Shown here: one piece after another, positions 1-9,033 of the stretch | Numbering within the stretch: position 1 is the first letter of the stretch | How the letters are laid out: every line of letters begins with the position of its first letter | Source: Thermohalobaculum sp050330995 | Lineage (GTDB): Bacteria > Pseudomonadota > Alphaproteobacteria > Rhodobacterales > Rhodobacteraceae | Reading direction: 5' to 3' | NCBI GenBank assembly: GCA_050330995.1 | Contig: JBHJHI010000057.1 | Span: forward strand, 1-64,000 | DNA length: 64,000 nt | Position numbers and translations under genes: made by a program | Notes under the pieces: model-generated | Told to the model about the DNA's origin: nothing | The model's database searches: none | The model's input: only the letters and a program-made list of their open reading frames with translations

Positions 1-1997
1 CGCCGATCAGCCAGTTCGTGATCACGGGCCGTGTCTGCGAGGACACCAACCGGGATGGCCGCTGCACGCGCAGCGAGCCCGGCGTGCCGAACGTCGCGGT
101 CTCGGACGGCCTGAACGTGGTGAGCACCAACCGCCGCGGCCGTTACGTGCTGCCCGCGCCGACGGCCGAGGAGGCCGAGGCCGGCATCGCGATCTTCGTG
201 ACGCAGCCGAACGGCTATCGCGTGCCGCTCGACGAGAACAACGTCCCGCAGTTCGCCTACATTCACAAGCCGGAGGGCTCGCCCGAAGGGTTCGCCGGCG
301 GCCCGTTCCGCTTCGGCGGCCTCGCGCCCACCGGCCCGCTGCCGCGTCAGATCCATTTCCCGCTGATTCCGGCCGAGACCCTCACCGAGTTCACGATGGC
401 GACCTCGGGCGACGTCCAGACCTACTCGAACTTCGAGCTCGGCCTGTTCCGCGACAGCACCGTCGCCGAGCTGGCCGCGCGCGACGACCTCGAATTCTAC
501 ATGATCCAGGGCGACGTCATGGGCGACGACCTGTCGCTCTACGAACGCCTCAAGGAGATCGTGGCGACCGCCGGCGTGCCGCAGTACTACGTGCACGGCA
601 ACCACGACCTCGACTTCGACGCGCCGAGCGACGAGCACTCCGCTGATACATTCCGTCGCGAGTGGGGGCCGGAATACTACTCGTTCGACGTGGGCGAGGT
701 GCATTTCGTCGTGCTCGACGACATCTTCTATCCCTGCCTCGGCGGCATCAGCGAGGTCGAGGGCGCCTACGGCGGCTGCGACGACGACCTCGCCGACGGC
801 GCGACCTACAACGGGGTGATCACCGAGCGCCAGCTCGCCTGGCTCGCGAACGACCTCGCCCTCGTCGACGAGGACCGCCTCGTGGTCGTCAGCAGCCACA
901 TCCCGATCCACTCGTTCATCGACCAGAACATCGAGCGCCAGATGGTCGACAACGTGGTCGAGCTCTACGAGACCCTCGGCTGCGTGCGCGGCGAGGACGG
1001 CGTGTTCGCGCCCGAGGACTGCGCGCGCCCGCTGCTCGCGCTCTCGGGCCACACCCATACCAACGAGAACATCCGACCCGGCGAGGTCTACGAGGGCTGG
1101 GAGACCACGCTCGACGCGGTGCTCGGCGAGGGCGCCTCGCCCGGACCCGCCCCGTTCCCGCAGATCGTCGTCGGCGCCGCCTCCGGCTCGTGGTGGTCGG
1201 GCGACTTCGACGACGCCGTGATCCCGGACGCGTTCCAGCGCCTCGGCGCCCCGCGCGGCTACTACCTGTTCGACTTCGAGGGCAACGAGTTCCGCGACAC
1301 CTTCAAGGCGACCGGTCGCGATCCCGACGATCAGATGTCGATCGACTTCCTGACGCCGGCCTTCGTCGAGTGGTACAACGCCCTCGCCGAGTGGCGGAAC
1401 GCGAACCCCGGCCCGGACGAGGCGCCGCCGGTCAACATCAACGACCTCGCCGACACCAAGATTGTCCTCGCCGACGAGATCGGAGAATCGTTTCTGCACG
1501 TCAACGTCTGGAACGGCTCGCTCGACAGCACCGTCACCGTCTCGTTCGACGGCGGCGTCGAGGTCGACGCGGTGCGCGTCCAGCCCGGCGAGGGCGAGAA
1601 CATCCTGGAGGCCCTCGACGTCTACGCCCTGAAGCGGCAGATGATGGTGGCCCGCCACGCCTACGTCAGCGCCTCCGAGCAGGAGCGCGCCGACGGCTTC
1701 GAACTGTTCCGCGCCAGCATCCAGTGCGGCACCGAGGCGCCCTCGGCCTGCACCCCGCGTCCGCTCTCGGGCTTCTTCTGGGCCGACCAGTCCAGCCACC
1801 TGTGGCAGGCCACGCTGCCCTCCGACCTGGAGATCGGCGCGCACACCGTCGAGGTCACCACCACCGACCGCTTCGGGCGCAGCTACAGCGAGACGCTGAC
1901 CTTCGAGGTGCGCGAGGAGCGTCCCCAGCCGTTCTTCAAGCTGGAGAACGACCCGATCCCGGTCACCCCGGTCGACGCGCCGATCCCGCAGCAGTGA
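1..1997 (+). CDS. Calcineurin-like metallophosphoesterase, 5'-truncated
   Basis: The frame is open from the first bases of the window, so the true start lies outside; the first possible internal start is a GTG at 18. Counting from that GTG (659 residues), the N-terminal 45 or so residues look like the small beta domain (VCEDTNRDGRC, then GRYVLP) that precedes the catalytic domain in a family of secreted calcineurin-like phosphoesterases. The metal-binding blocks follow in order: GDVMGDD near 165, GNHDLD near 194, SSHIPIHS near 293 and SGHTHTNE near 343. A C-terminal beta-rich domain fills the rest. The substrate cannot be told; known relatives hydrolyse phosphodiesters or phosphomonoesters outside the cytoplasm. 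A signal peptide would be in the missing part. Confidence 0.85.
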   Translation, partial: PISQFVITGRVCEDTNRDGRCTRSEPGVPNVAVSDGLNVVSTNRRGRYVLPAPTAEEAEAGIAIFVTQPNGYRVPLDENNVPQFAYIHKPEGSPEGFAGGPFRFGGLAPTGPLPRQIHFPLIPAETLTEFTMATSGDVQTYSNFELGLFRDSTVAELAARDDLEFYMIQGDVMGDDLSLYERLKEIVATAGVPQYYVHGNHDLDFDAPSDEHSADTFRREWGPEYYSFDVGEVHFVVLDDIFYPCLGGISEVEGAYGGCDDDLADGATYNGVITERQLAWLANDLALVDEDRLVVVSSHIPIHSFIDQNIERQMVDNVVELYETLGCVRGEDGVFAPEDCARPLLALSGHTHTNENIRPGEVYEGWETTLDAVLGEGASPGPAPFPQIVVGAASGSWWSGDFDDAVIPDAFQRLGAPRGYYLFDFEGNEFRDTFKATGRDPDDQMSIDFLTPAFVEWYNALAEWRNANPGPDEAPPVNINDLADTKIVLADEIGESFLHVNVWNGSLDSTVTVSFDGGVEVDAVRVQPGEGENILEALDVYALKRQMMVARHAYVSASEQERADGFELFRASIQCGTEAPSACTPRPLSGFFWADQSSHLWQATLPSDLEIGAHTVEVTTTDRFGRSYSETLTFEVREERPQPFFKLENDPIPVTPVDAPIPQQ

Positions 1998-2240
1998 TCC
2001 CGCGGCCGGCCCTCGCCACCGGAGGGGGCCGGACCCGCGCCGTGACCGACATCCCGGCCGCTCGGCTCCCCGCGCCTCGTTCCATGCCGGTCGGATCGCG
2101 CCTCATGCGGCAGGCTCCGCCGCGTCGTTCTCGACCCGACGGCGCGCCCGGGCCGGTCTCGAACGTGCCCCGCCCCCCCGTCGCGACCGCGCGAGACGGC
2201 GCCATCGGGCCTGCCGAGGCGCTGCCGCGCCGTCGGCGGA

Positions 2241-3113
2241 TCAGCGCCCGCCCGACGCCGCGCGGCGCGCCTCGACGAGCGTCTCGATCGCGACCGGTTC
2301 GATCTCGACGTCGTAGTCGCGCATGAGCCGGTCGCGCGCGACGCGCGCGCGCCGGGCTTCCTCCGCATCGAGCCAGTCGAGCGCCACGTCCTCGCGCACG
2401 CTCTCGAACGGCGGGTTCTCGCCGGGCAGGCGCTCGTCGAGGCGCACCGGGTGCCAGCCGTCCGGCGCGTCGATCGCCTGCCAGCGGCCGGTCTCGAGCG
2501 CCTCGATCGCGCTCAGCAGATCCGGGGGGAACTGCGCCTCGAGGCGCGTGCGCTCGTAGCGGATGAAGGGGTAGATCTCCGGCAGGGGCGCCTCGCTGTC
2601 GGGGTCGTTGAGCGCCGCGGCGAGCCGGCGGGCGGCGGCTTCGCTCCCGTCGCTCTGGGCGACGCTGAACGACAGGACCGGCGGGCTGCCGTAGCGGTGC
2701 TTCGTGCGCTCGAACCAAGCGCGCAGCGTCGCCTCGTCGGGGACCTCCAGCGTGATGGCGTGCAGCAGCAGGTCGCGCGCCCGATCGATCAGCTGCTGGC
2801 GGATCTGGGGGTCGCCCTCGGCGAGACCGAGGGCCCGCGCCTCGCGGAACAGCGCCTCGCGCTCGGCCCAGCGACGCGACAGCGCGGCGAGTTCGTCCGC
2901 CGTCGGCGGGCGGTCGTGGACGGCGACGTGGCGCGCCACGATGGTGCGCTGCACCGCGTCGCCGACCACGATCCGGCCCTCCTGCGACGCGCGCTCGCCG
3001 AGCGCGCGATCGGCGACGAAGAGCGCGAGGCCGATGGCCAGGAACTGCGCGAGCGGCTCGCGCCGGAGCCGGCGCGAGAGGCGGACGGCTCCGGCGCGCG
3101 CCCACATCGGCAT
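2241..3113 (-). CDS. Membrane-anchored peptidyl-prolyl cis-trans isomerase (parvulin type)
   Basis: 290 residues. The start at 3113 is chosen because GGAGGG lies seven bases upstream; an ATG two codons on is possible. A hydrophobic stretch (FLAIGLALFVADRAL, about residues 20-40) would anchor the N-terminus in the inner membrane. The rest resembles the SurA/PpiD-like family: a helical region, then a rotamase-like domain ending with GWHPVRLDERLPGE and a PFESVREDV helix. The rotamase core looks short and divergent, so chaperone activity is as likely as proline isomerisation. It is convergent with the phosphoesterase gene and divergent from phnD. Family assignment is firm, function moderate. Confidence 0.75.
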   Translation of the reverse strand: MPMWARAGAVRLSRRLRREPLAQFLAIGLALFVADRALGERASQEGRIVVGDAVQRTIVARHVAVHDRPPTADELAALSRRWAEREALFREARALGLAEGDPQIRQQLIDRARDLLLHAITLEVPDEATLRAWFERTKHRYGSPPVLSFSVAQSDGSEAAARRLAAALNDPDSEAPLPEIYPFIRYERTRLEAQFPPDLLSAIEALETGRWQAIDAPDGWHPVRLDERLPGENPPFESVREDVALDWLDAEEARRARVARDRLMRDYDVEIEPVAIETLVEARRAASGGR

Positions 3114-3482
3114 GGCGACACCCTCCGGCGGTTCCGGCGATTCCCGTGCTGCGCGCAGTCTGCGTCTCGGGCCTGCGACGGCAAGAGGGCGCGTCGACGG
3201 CCGCCGGCTTCCCGATCGAGCGAGACGTCGGGGGGGCGGCGTTCTCCGCGAGACCGGCGGTGCCGGGACCGACGGCTCGGGTGGCCCTCGTGACGCGCCC
3301 GCCCGAAGGCGAGCGCCGACCGTTCCGGCGAGGATCGGATCGGCGTCATGCGATCGACACGGAAGCTTCGCGGGATCGTCGTGGTGCTGGGCGTCCGCGC
3401 AATAGGTGTCGCACTGTCGGGATCGCGCCGCCGCGCCGTCCCGCCCGTTCCACGCCGACTTCCAGACAGGGAGGACGTCGCC
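3114..3482. other. Intergenic region between isomerase gene and phnD
   Basis: This 369-base divergent region should hold the promoters of both the isomerase gene (leftward) and the phn operon (rightward). Open frames crossing it show no family resemblance. A short TGTCGCAC-TGTCGGGA direct repeat near 3405 resembles half-sites of a Pho box, but its spacing does not fit the alphaproteobacterial consensus. No clear sigma-70 promoter is visible. Confidence 0.4.
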
Positions 3483-4463
3483 ATGCCGACCATCGCCCGC
3501 CTCTGCGGTCCCGTCGCCGCCCTCGCCCTGCTCGCCGCGCCCGCGGCCGCGCAGGACATGTCCTGCGCCAACCGCGGCCTGCTCGCCGAGCGCTACTGCG
3601 ACGAGAACTACGACCTCGTCGCCGATATCCCCAAGGACCGCGGCGAGTGGGTCGATCCCGACACGCTGTTCTTCTCCTACGTCCCCGTCGAGGACCCGGC
3701 GATCTACGAGGACGTGTTCGCCCCCTTCGTCACCCATCTGGAGGAGGTCACAGGCAAGGACGTGCGCTACTTCTCGGCGCAGTCCTACGCGGCCCAGATC
3801 GAGGCGCTGCGCTCGGGGCGGCTGCACGTCGCCGGCCTCTCCACGGGCTCGACGCCCTTCGGCGTCAACATCGCGGGCTTCGACCCCTTCACCATCATGG
3901 GTACCGAGGAGGGCGAGTACGGCTACCGCATGCTCGTCATCACCCACGCCGACAGCGACATCGAGACCATCGAGGATCTGAAAGGCCAGACCGTCGCGCA
4001 TACCGAGCAGGCGTCGAACTCGGGAAACCAGGCGCCGCGCGCGCTGCTCGCCTCCGAGGGCGTGACGCCGGGCGAGGATTACGAGGTCGTCTACTCGGGC
4101 GGGCACGACCAGTCGATCCTGGGCGTGGCCAACCGCGACTACGTCGCCGCCCCCGTCGCCTCGTCGGTGCTCGACCGCATGAGCGACCGCGGGGTCGTGG
4201 ACATGGCGAACCTCAAGGTGATCTACGAGAGCCAGTCGTTCCCGACCACGGCCTTCGGCAACGCCCACGACCTCGACCCGGCGCTGCGGCTGCTGATCGA
4301 GAAGGCGTTCTACACCTTCGAGTTCGAGGGCACCTCGATCGGCGAGGAATTCCAGGACGCCGACCGCTTCATCCCGATCACCTACAAGGACAACTGGCAG
4401 GTCATCCGCACCATCCAGGAGCAGAACGACGTGCAGTACACCACCGAGAACCTGTCGGAGTGA
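3483..4463 (+). CDS. phnD: Phosphonate/phosphite ABC transporter substrate-binding protein
   Basis: 326 residues. The ATG at 3483 follows a good GGGAGG ribosome site and begins a classic signal peptide (LCGPVAALALLAAPAAA, cleavage near residue 23). The mature protein matches the PhnD family: YFSAQSYAAQIEALRSG, then HVAGLSTGSTPFGVN, then VAHTEQASNSGNQAPR, the loop that contacts the phosphonate group in this family. It would be the periplasmic binding partner of the PhnC/PhnE transporter that follows directly. The next gene begins inside its stop codon, so the operon is translationally coupled. Ligand could be phosphonate, phosphite or phosphate esters; sequence reading cannot separate these. 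Confidence 0.92.
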   Translation: MPTIARLCGPVAALALLAAPAAAQDMSCANRGLLAERYCDENYDLVADIPKDRGEWVDPDTLFFSYVPVEDPAIYEDVFAPFVTHLEEVTGKDVRYFSAQSYAAQIEALRSGRLHVAGLSTGSTPFGVNIAGFDPFTIMGTEEGEYGYRMLVITHADSDIETIEDLKGQTVAHTEQASNSGNQAPRALLASEGVTPGEDYEVVYSGGHDQSILGVANRDYVAAPVASSVLDRMSDRGVVDMANLKVIYESQSFPTTAFGNAHDLDPALRLLIEKAFYTFEFEGTSIGEEFQDADRFIPITYKDNWQVIRTIQEQNDVQYTTENLSE

Positions 4464-5275
4464 GCGACGCGCTCGTCATAGAGCGGCTCTCCAAGAGCTA
4501 CGTCGAGGGCGGCGCGTCCGCCCTCGACGGTGTCGACCTGCGCGTGGAGGGCGCGGAGGTGGTCGCCGTCATCGGCCCCTCGGGTGCCGGCAAATCAACG
4601 CTGATCCGCTGCGTCAACCGCCTCGTGGAGCCGACCTCCGGGCGCATCGTGCTCGACGGCGAGGCGATCACGGGGCTCTCGACCCGCGGCCTGCGCCGCG
4701 CGCGCCGGCGCATCGCCATGATCTTCCAGGAATTCAACCTCGTCGAGCGGCTGAGCGTGATGGAGAACGTGCTCTCGGGCCGGCTCGGCCACGTCTCCTT
4801 CCTCGCCGCCGCGCTCAGGCGTTTCCCGCAGAGGGACATCGACGCCGCCTTCGACCTGCTCGACGCGGTCGGGCTGACCGGCTTCGAGAACGTCCGTGCC
4901 GACGCGCTCTCGGGCGGGCAGCGCCAGCGCGTCGGCATCGCCCGCGCGCTGATGCAGGAGCCCAAGATCCTGCTCGTCGACGAGCCCACCTCGGCGCTCG
5001 ACCCGCGCACAGCGCGCACGATCCTCGGCCTCATCGCCCGCCTCGCGCGCGAGCGCGGCCTGCCGGTGCTCGTGAACATCCACGACGTCTCCCTCGCGCT
5101 CGACTTCGCCGAGCGGGTGGTCGGGCTGAGCGAGGGCAGGGTGGTGTTCGACGGCCCGCCCGAGGCGGTCGACGCCGACGCGCTGACGCGCGTCTACGGC
5201 GAGGCCGACTGGTCGTCGGTCCTCAGGCGCAGCGAGGAGCCCGCGCCCATGCCGGAAGGGCACGCCGCGCAATGA
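4460..5275 (+). CDS. phnC: Phosphonate ABC transporter ATP-binding protein
   Basis: 271 residues from a GTG that overlaps the phnD stop by four bases. The frame stays open far upstream but only this start gives the normal length of the PhnC family. Walker A is GPSGAGKST (39-47), the ABC signature LSGGQRQRV lies near 150 and Walker B ILLVDEPTSALD near 170; the Q-loop FQEFNLVERLSVMENV is typical of PhnC. It powers uptake through the two PhnE permeases encoded next. The following gene overlaps by ATGA. Confidence 0.95.
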   Translation: MSDALVIERLSKSYVEGGASALDGVDLRVEGAEVVAVIGPSGAGKSTLIRCVNRLVEPTSGRIVLDGEAITGLSTRGLRRARRRIAMIFQEFNLVERLSVMENVLSGRLGHVSFLAAALRRFPQRDIDAAFDLLDAVGLTGFENVRADALSGGQRQRVGIARALMQEPKILLVDEPTSALDPRTARTILGLIARLARERGLPVLVNIHDVSLALDFAERVVGLSEGRVVFDGPPEAVDADALTRVYGEADWSSVLRRSEEPAPMPEGHAAQ

Positions 5276-6087
5276 CGGCGGCCGCCGAACCGGTCTCCGC
5301 CGCGCCGCGGCGCTGGCGCAAGCCACCGGCGATCGCCAACCGCTGGCTGCGCTGGGGGCTGACGCTGGCGGCGCTCGCCTACCTCGTCTGGGGCGTCGCG
5401 GATCTGGAGTTCGACCTCGACCGCATCGCCCGCGGCCTGCCGCGCGCGGCGGACATGCTCGCGCGCATGGTGCCCCCCGACTTCGCGCGCTGGGACCTGC
5501 TGGTCGAGGGCATGATCGAGAGCCTGCAGATGGCCGTCATCGCCACCGCCCTCGGCGCGGTGGTCTCGATCCCGATCGGCTTCGGCGCCGCCTCCAACGT
5601 CGCGCCCGCGCCGGTCTTTTGGGCGATGCGCGGCTACATTGCGGTGGCGCGCACCTTCCCGGAGGTGCTGATCGCCATCTTCTTGGTCAAAGCCTTCGGC
5701 TTCGGCACCTTCGCGGGCCTCCTGACGCTGTTCATCGCGTCCACCGGCTTCATCGGCAAGCTGCTCGCCGAGGAGATCGAGGCCGTCGATCCCGGCCAGG
5801 TCGAGGCCGTGCGCGCGACCGGCGCGGGGCCGGCCAAGGTGCTGCTCTACGGGATCGCGCCGCAGGTGATGCCGCGCTACGTCGGGCTTCTGGTCTACCG
5901 CCTCGACATCAACCTCCGCGAATCGACCATCCTCGGCATCGTCGGCGCGGGCGGCATCGGCGCCGTCCTCTACAACGCCTTCTCGCGCTACGAGTACGCC
6001 TTCGCGGCCGCCATCCTGCTCTCGATCATCGCCGTGGTGCTCGTCGGCGAATGGGCGTCCGGCTACGTCCGGCGGCGGATCACGTGA
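5272..6087 (+). CDS. phnE: Phosphonate ABC transporter permease, first PhnE
   Basis: 271 residues, starting within the phnC stop (ATGA). The N-terminal 25 residues are basic and cytoplasmic, followed by membrane segments starting WGLTLAALAYLVWGVA. The EAA loop that docks onto PhnC is visible at about 171-203 (VDPGQVEAVRATGAG). The segment NLRESTILGIVGAGGIG is diagnostic for PhnE. It pairs with the second PhnE downstream; heterodimeric PhnE permeases are common in alphaproteobacteria. Confidence 0.94.
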   Translation: MTAAAEPVSAAPRRWRKPPAIANRWLRWGLTLAALAYLVWGVADLEFDLDRIARGLPRAADMLARMVPPDFARWDLLVEGMIESLQMAVIATALGAVVSIPIGFGAASNVAPAPVFWAMRGYIAVARTFPEVLIAIFLVKAFGFGTFAGLLTLFIASTGFIGKLLAEEIEAVDPGQVEAVRATGAGPAKVLLYGIAPQVMPRYVGLLVYRLDINLRESTILGIVGAGGIGAVLYNAFSRYEYAFAAAILLSIIAVVLVGEWASGYVRRRIT

Positions 6088-6872
6088 GCGGCCGCGTCTG
6101 GGAGCGCGAGACGCGGAGCCAGCGCTGGCGCCGCTTCGGGTTCCAGCTCGCGGGGCTCATGGTCCTCGTCTGGGCGGCGGCGGCGATGGACGTGCACTGG
6201 CCGTTCGTGCTCGACGCGCCGAGCCAGATCGGCGATCTGGCCGGCCGCATGGTGCCGCCCGACTGGCCGTTCTTCCTCCAGATCGTCGATCCGCTGCTCG
6301 AGACCATCAACATCGCCACCATCGGCACGCTTCTCGGCGGGCTCCTGTCGATCCCGGTGGCGCTGATGGCCGCGCAGAACCTGACGCCGAACCGGGTCAC
6401 GCTCTGGATCGCGCGGGTGATCGTCGTCGGATCGCGCTCGGTCAACGAGCTGGTCTGGGCGCTGATCTTCGCGGTCGTCTTCGGCCCCGGTCCGGCGGCG
6501 GGGATGGTGGCGATCGCGGTGTCCTCGGTCGGCTTCATCTCGAAGCTGATCGCGGAAGGGATCGAGGAGATCGACCCCGGCCAGGTCGAGGCCGTGCGCG
6601 CCACCGGCGCGGGACCGGGGCAGGTGCTGCTCTACGGGATCGTGCCGCAGATCATGCCGACGGTCGCGGGCGTGATGACCTTCCGCTGGGACATCAACAT
6701 CCGCCAGTCGTCCATCATCGGGCTCGTGGGCGCGGGCGGCATCGGCATCGCGCTCAACAACGCCATGAACTCCTTTGCCTGGCGCGAGGTGACGGTGATC
6801 CTCATCGCGATCCTCGCCATCGTCGCGCTCTCGGAATGGGCCTCGGCGGCGCTGCGCCGGCGGGTGACCTGA
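6084..6872 (+). CDS. phnE: Phosphonate ABC transporter permease, second PhnE
   Basis: 262 residues from a GTG overlapping the previous stop by four bases; the frame runs open upstream, but homology begins only here. It is a paralogue of the preceding gene: the same IDPGQVEAVRATGAGPGQVLL loop (near 163-190) and NIRQSSIIGLVGAGGIG block recur, while the N-terminal halves differ. It completes the inner-membrane channel of the PhnDCEE importer. No carbon-phosphorus lyase or phosphonatase genes follow, so catabolism of the imported compound must be encoded elsewhere. Confidence 0.93.
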   Translation: MSGRVWERETRSQRWRRFGFQLAGLMVLVWAAAAMDVHWPFVLDAPSQIGDLAGRMVPPDWPFFLQIVDPLLETINIATIGTLLGGLLSIPVALMAAQNLTPNRVTLWIARVIVVGSRSVNELVWALIFAVVFGPGPAAGMVAIAVSSVGFISKLIAEGIEEIDPGQVEAVRATGAGPGQVLLYGIVPQIMPTVAGVMTFRWDINIRQSSIIGLVGAGGIGIALNNAMNSFAWREVTVILIAILAIVALSEWASAALRRRVT

Positions 6873-6879
6873 AGTTTTC

Positions 6880-6900
6880 GGCCCCGCTCGTGGCGGGGCC
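6880..6900 (+). terminator. GC-rich hairpin after the phn operon
   Basis: GGCCCCGC at 6880-6887 pairs with GCGGGGCC at 6893-6900 around a five-base loop, beginning eight bases after the phnE stop. There is no U-tract downstream, so it is a candidate terminator or 3' stabilising hairpin rather than a canonical intrinsic terminator. Confidence 0.5.
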
Positions 6901-7475
6901 GGAACTGTCCCGGAACGGCGGACCGCCGCCTGCGGCGCCGGACGGGCGACCGGGTATCGCCCGGGCGGCCCGCGCCGGCCGGCGTTCGTCGTGGCGCCGA
7001 CGGTCGGGCAGGGGGCTCGTCCCGTACGCTCGGGGCCCCGGCTCGACCGCCCGACGGCGGCACGCGCGCCATCGGCACGCGCGAGCGGGAACAAGGCACG
7101 ACGACCGCCACCGGCCTCGTTCGAGCGGGCGTCGGATGCGCCCGCGCCCGGATCGGGCAGGCGCCGGTCGCGGAACGCGATCCGCACGGGCGGAGGACGC
7201 CAGGCCTCGGCGCTGCTCTTTTGCTGGGTCGCGCCGCTGTCCGGGCCACGGCATGGCGCCTCGCGCGACCAAGGCGCCGGGATCATCCTCGCGTCGAGAC
7301 GACGTCGGACGGCCGGTGGATTGGAAGTTCGCTTCACCTCGCGGGAAGCATAAGAAACGCTTGTCCCGATAAAGTGAGACGCGCCGCCGTGCCACAATCG
7401 CGCCCAGAACCCTACCGCATCGTCAATCACCGGCGACCGGGCCGGAAGTGTGATAGTGGCGAAGGGGGACGAACA
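6901..7475. other. Intergenic stretch without recognisable gene
   Basis: About 575 bases between the phn operon and the next exported protein. Open frames occur on both strands but none resembles a known family; their arginine/proline/alanine-rich translations are typical of random GC-rich DNA. The last 140 bases are less GC-rich (CATAAGAAACG, GATAAAGTGAG near 7350-7375) and probably contain the promoter of the gene at 7476. Confidence 0.4.
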
Positions 7476-8336
7476 ATGACACGATTGGCAAGACGCGCGG
7501 CACTGGGGCTCGTGCTCGGCCTCGGCATGGCCGCGCCGGCGCTCGGGTGGGAGAGCGCCGAGCTCGCGCAGCTGCCGCAGGGCGATCCGGCGCGCAAGCT
7601 CGCGATCCTGCACCATCAGGAGGCGCTGCTCGAGCAGATCGTCACCAGCGTCTGCTACGTCGACGCCGGTCTCGCGCCCGAGCGCCATCGCGCCCTCGCC
7701 TACGCCGCGCGCGACCGCTTCGAGGCGACGCTGCCCGACATCGCCGCCGAGATCGCGCGCCTCGACCCGAAGCACCCCTCGGCCCGGCGCCTGCAGCGCG
7801 AGATCGCCAAGAAGACCGAGCGCTGGTATCGCTTCCGCGTCCTCGTCGAAGGCGAACTGAAAGCGGCCGAGCCTTCGCCGGAGGCGCTGTTCCAGATCAC
7901 CGGCCTCGAGGAAGGGCTCGTGGGCATGATCGAGCGCGCCTACAAGCTCGTGCGCCGCGACATGATCAAGAGCGGCAAGCTCGCCCTCGCCGACACCATC
8001 GCCGAGAGCGCCACCTTCCATCACGTCTTCCTCGTGCAGCGGCTGGCCAAGGAGACCTGCCTCGTCGTCGAGGGCGCCGGCGGCGCGTACGAGCGCGCCA
8101 AGCTCGGCGAGGCGATCGGGTATGTCGACCAGATGCTCGAAGCCGACGCGCGCTCGCTCGTCGTCGACCCGACGCTGAAGGCGTTGATCCCCGAGTGGCA
8201 GGCGCTGATGCCCGAGATCCGGGCGCTGCGCGAGGGCGGTGCGGCGGCGCCGGACCTCCTGGTCCGCCTCGAGGCGCTGGTCGAGCGCTGGGGTGAAGCC
8301 GCCGGCGCTCCCTCCCTCGAGATCGAGCAGAGCTGA
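7476..8336 (+). CDS. Exported alpha-helical protein, PilJ-N-like repeats
   Basis: 286 residues. The ATG at 7476 follows AAGGGGGAC and gives a clear signal peptide (LGLVLGLGMAAPALG, cleavage near 24). The mature part is almost all helical and seems to contain two similar units, each with a Cys: HHQEALLEQIVTSVCYVDAG near 45 and FLVQRLAKETCLVVEGAGG near 190. The first resembles the QRMLSQRM-K-CF-AG pattern of the PilJ-type sensor N-terminal domain (periplasmic four-helix unit), a family often found as stand-alone exported proteins in alphaproteobacteria. That match is inferred by eye. A periplasmic ligand-binding role is possible but unproven. Confidence 0.6.
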   Translation: MTRLARRAALGLVLGLGMAAPALGWESAELAQLPQGDPARKLAILHHQEALLEQIVTSVCYVDAGLAPERHRALAYAARDRFEATLPDIAAEIARLDPKHPSARRLQREIAKKTERWYRFRVLVEGELKAAEPSPEALFQITGLEEGLVGMIERAYKLVRRDMIKSGKLALADTIAESATFHHVFLVQRLAKETCLVVEGAGGAYERAKLGEAIGYVDQMLEADARSLVVDPTLKALIPEWQALMPEIRALREGGAAAPDLLVRLEALVERWGEAAGAPSLEIEQS

Positions 8337-8573
8337 CTGTCCCGGGCCGCGCGCCGTCGCTCGTGGCGTGCGGCTTGGGCCCGTCGCCGTATCGGGGGTG
8401 ATCGTCCTCGCCGACGCCGGCGGGCTCGGACGCGGACGCTTCGAGCCGGCCCGCGCGGCCGATCATCCCGTACCGGTCCGATCGGCCGTCGATCGGACCG
8501 GCAAGCCGACAGAGCGTCGGGGACGATCCGCCCCGACCCGAAGCACCGTGACCGACCGCACCGGAGAGTTGAG

Positions 8574-8972
8574 ATGTTCGCGTTCGTTTCCGTCGCCCTC
8601 GGCCTCGCCGTCGCCGTCCCCGAGGTCGAGCCGGAGGCCCGCCACCGGTCGATCGATCCGCTGACCGTCGAGATCGCCCATTGCGCCGTCGTCATGAAGC
8701 TGAGCGCCGGCATCGCCACGGCGCTCGCGACCGATCCGGCGCCACGCCTCGCCGGAGAGGCCGACGCGGCGCGCGACCTCGTCCATCGCCGCGTCGCCGC
8801 GACCCTGCGCCTCGGCGAGGCCGAGGCGGCGATGGTCGCCGCCCTCCTGCTGGCCGTCCGAAGCGACAGCGCCCAGCGCGACGTGATCGCGGCGCACGCG
8901 GCGACCGGCGAGCCGCTGCCCCGAACGCTCATCAGCGACTGTCGCGCCACCCTCCAGGGAGCGGGAGAGTAA
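8574..8972 (+). CDS. Small exported protein of unknown function
   Basis: 132 residues. GGAGAG sits a few bases before the ATG. The first 17 residues (MFAFVSVALGLAVAVPE) look like a signal peptide, followed by an alanine-rich helical region (EAEAAMVAALLLAVRSD) and a C-terminal CRATL segment. Two cysteines (near 39 and 125) could form a disulfide. No family is recognised. It lies downstream of the exported helical protein, 237 bases away, with the same orientation; a functional link is conceivable. Base and codon use match the surrounding genes. Confidence 0.5.
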   Translation: MFAFVSVALGLAVAVPEVEPEARHRSIDPLTVEIAHCAVVMKLSAGIATALATDPAPRLAGEADAARDLVHRRVAATLRLGEAEAAMVAALLLAVRSDSAQRDVIAAHAATGEPLPRTLISDCRATLQGAGE

Positions 8973-9033
8973 GGGGCGCGTTGGTGTACGGATCGCGGTG
9001 GCGTCGGCCTCGGCGGTGCGGTAGCGCCTCGCC

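Noticed and set aside
3400..3425. Possible Pho box ahead of phnD
   Set aside because: The TGTC half-sites are 8 bases apart instead of the 11-base period of the alphaproteobacterial Pho box, and flanking bases do not match.
3146..4459. 5' extension of the phnC frame upstream over phnD
   Set aside because: PhnC homology starts at the GTG at 4460; the extension is an out-of-frame reading of phnD.
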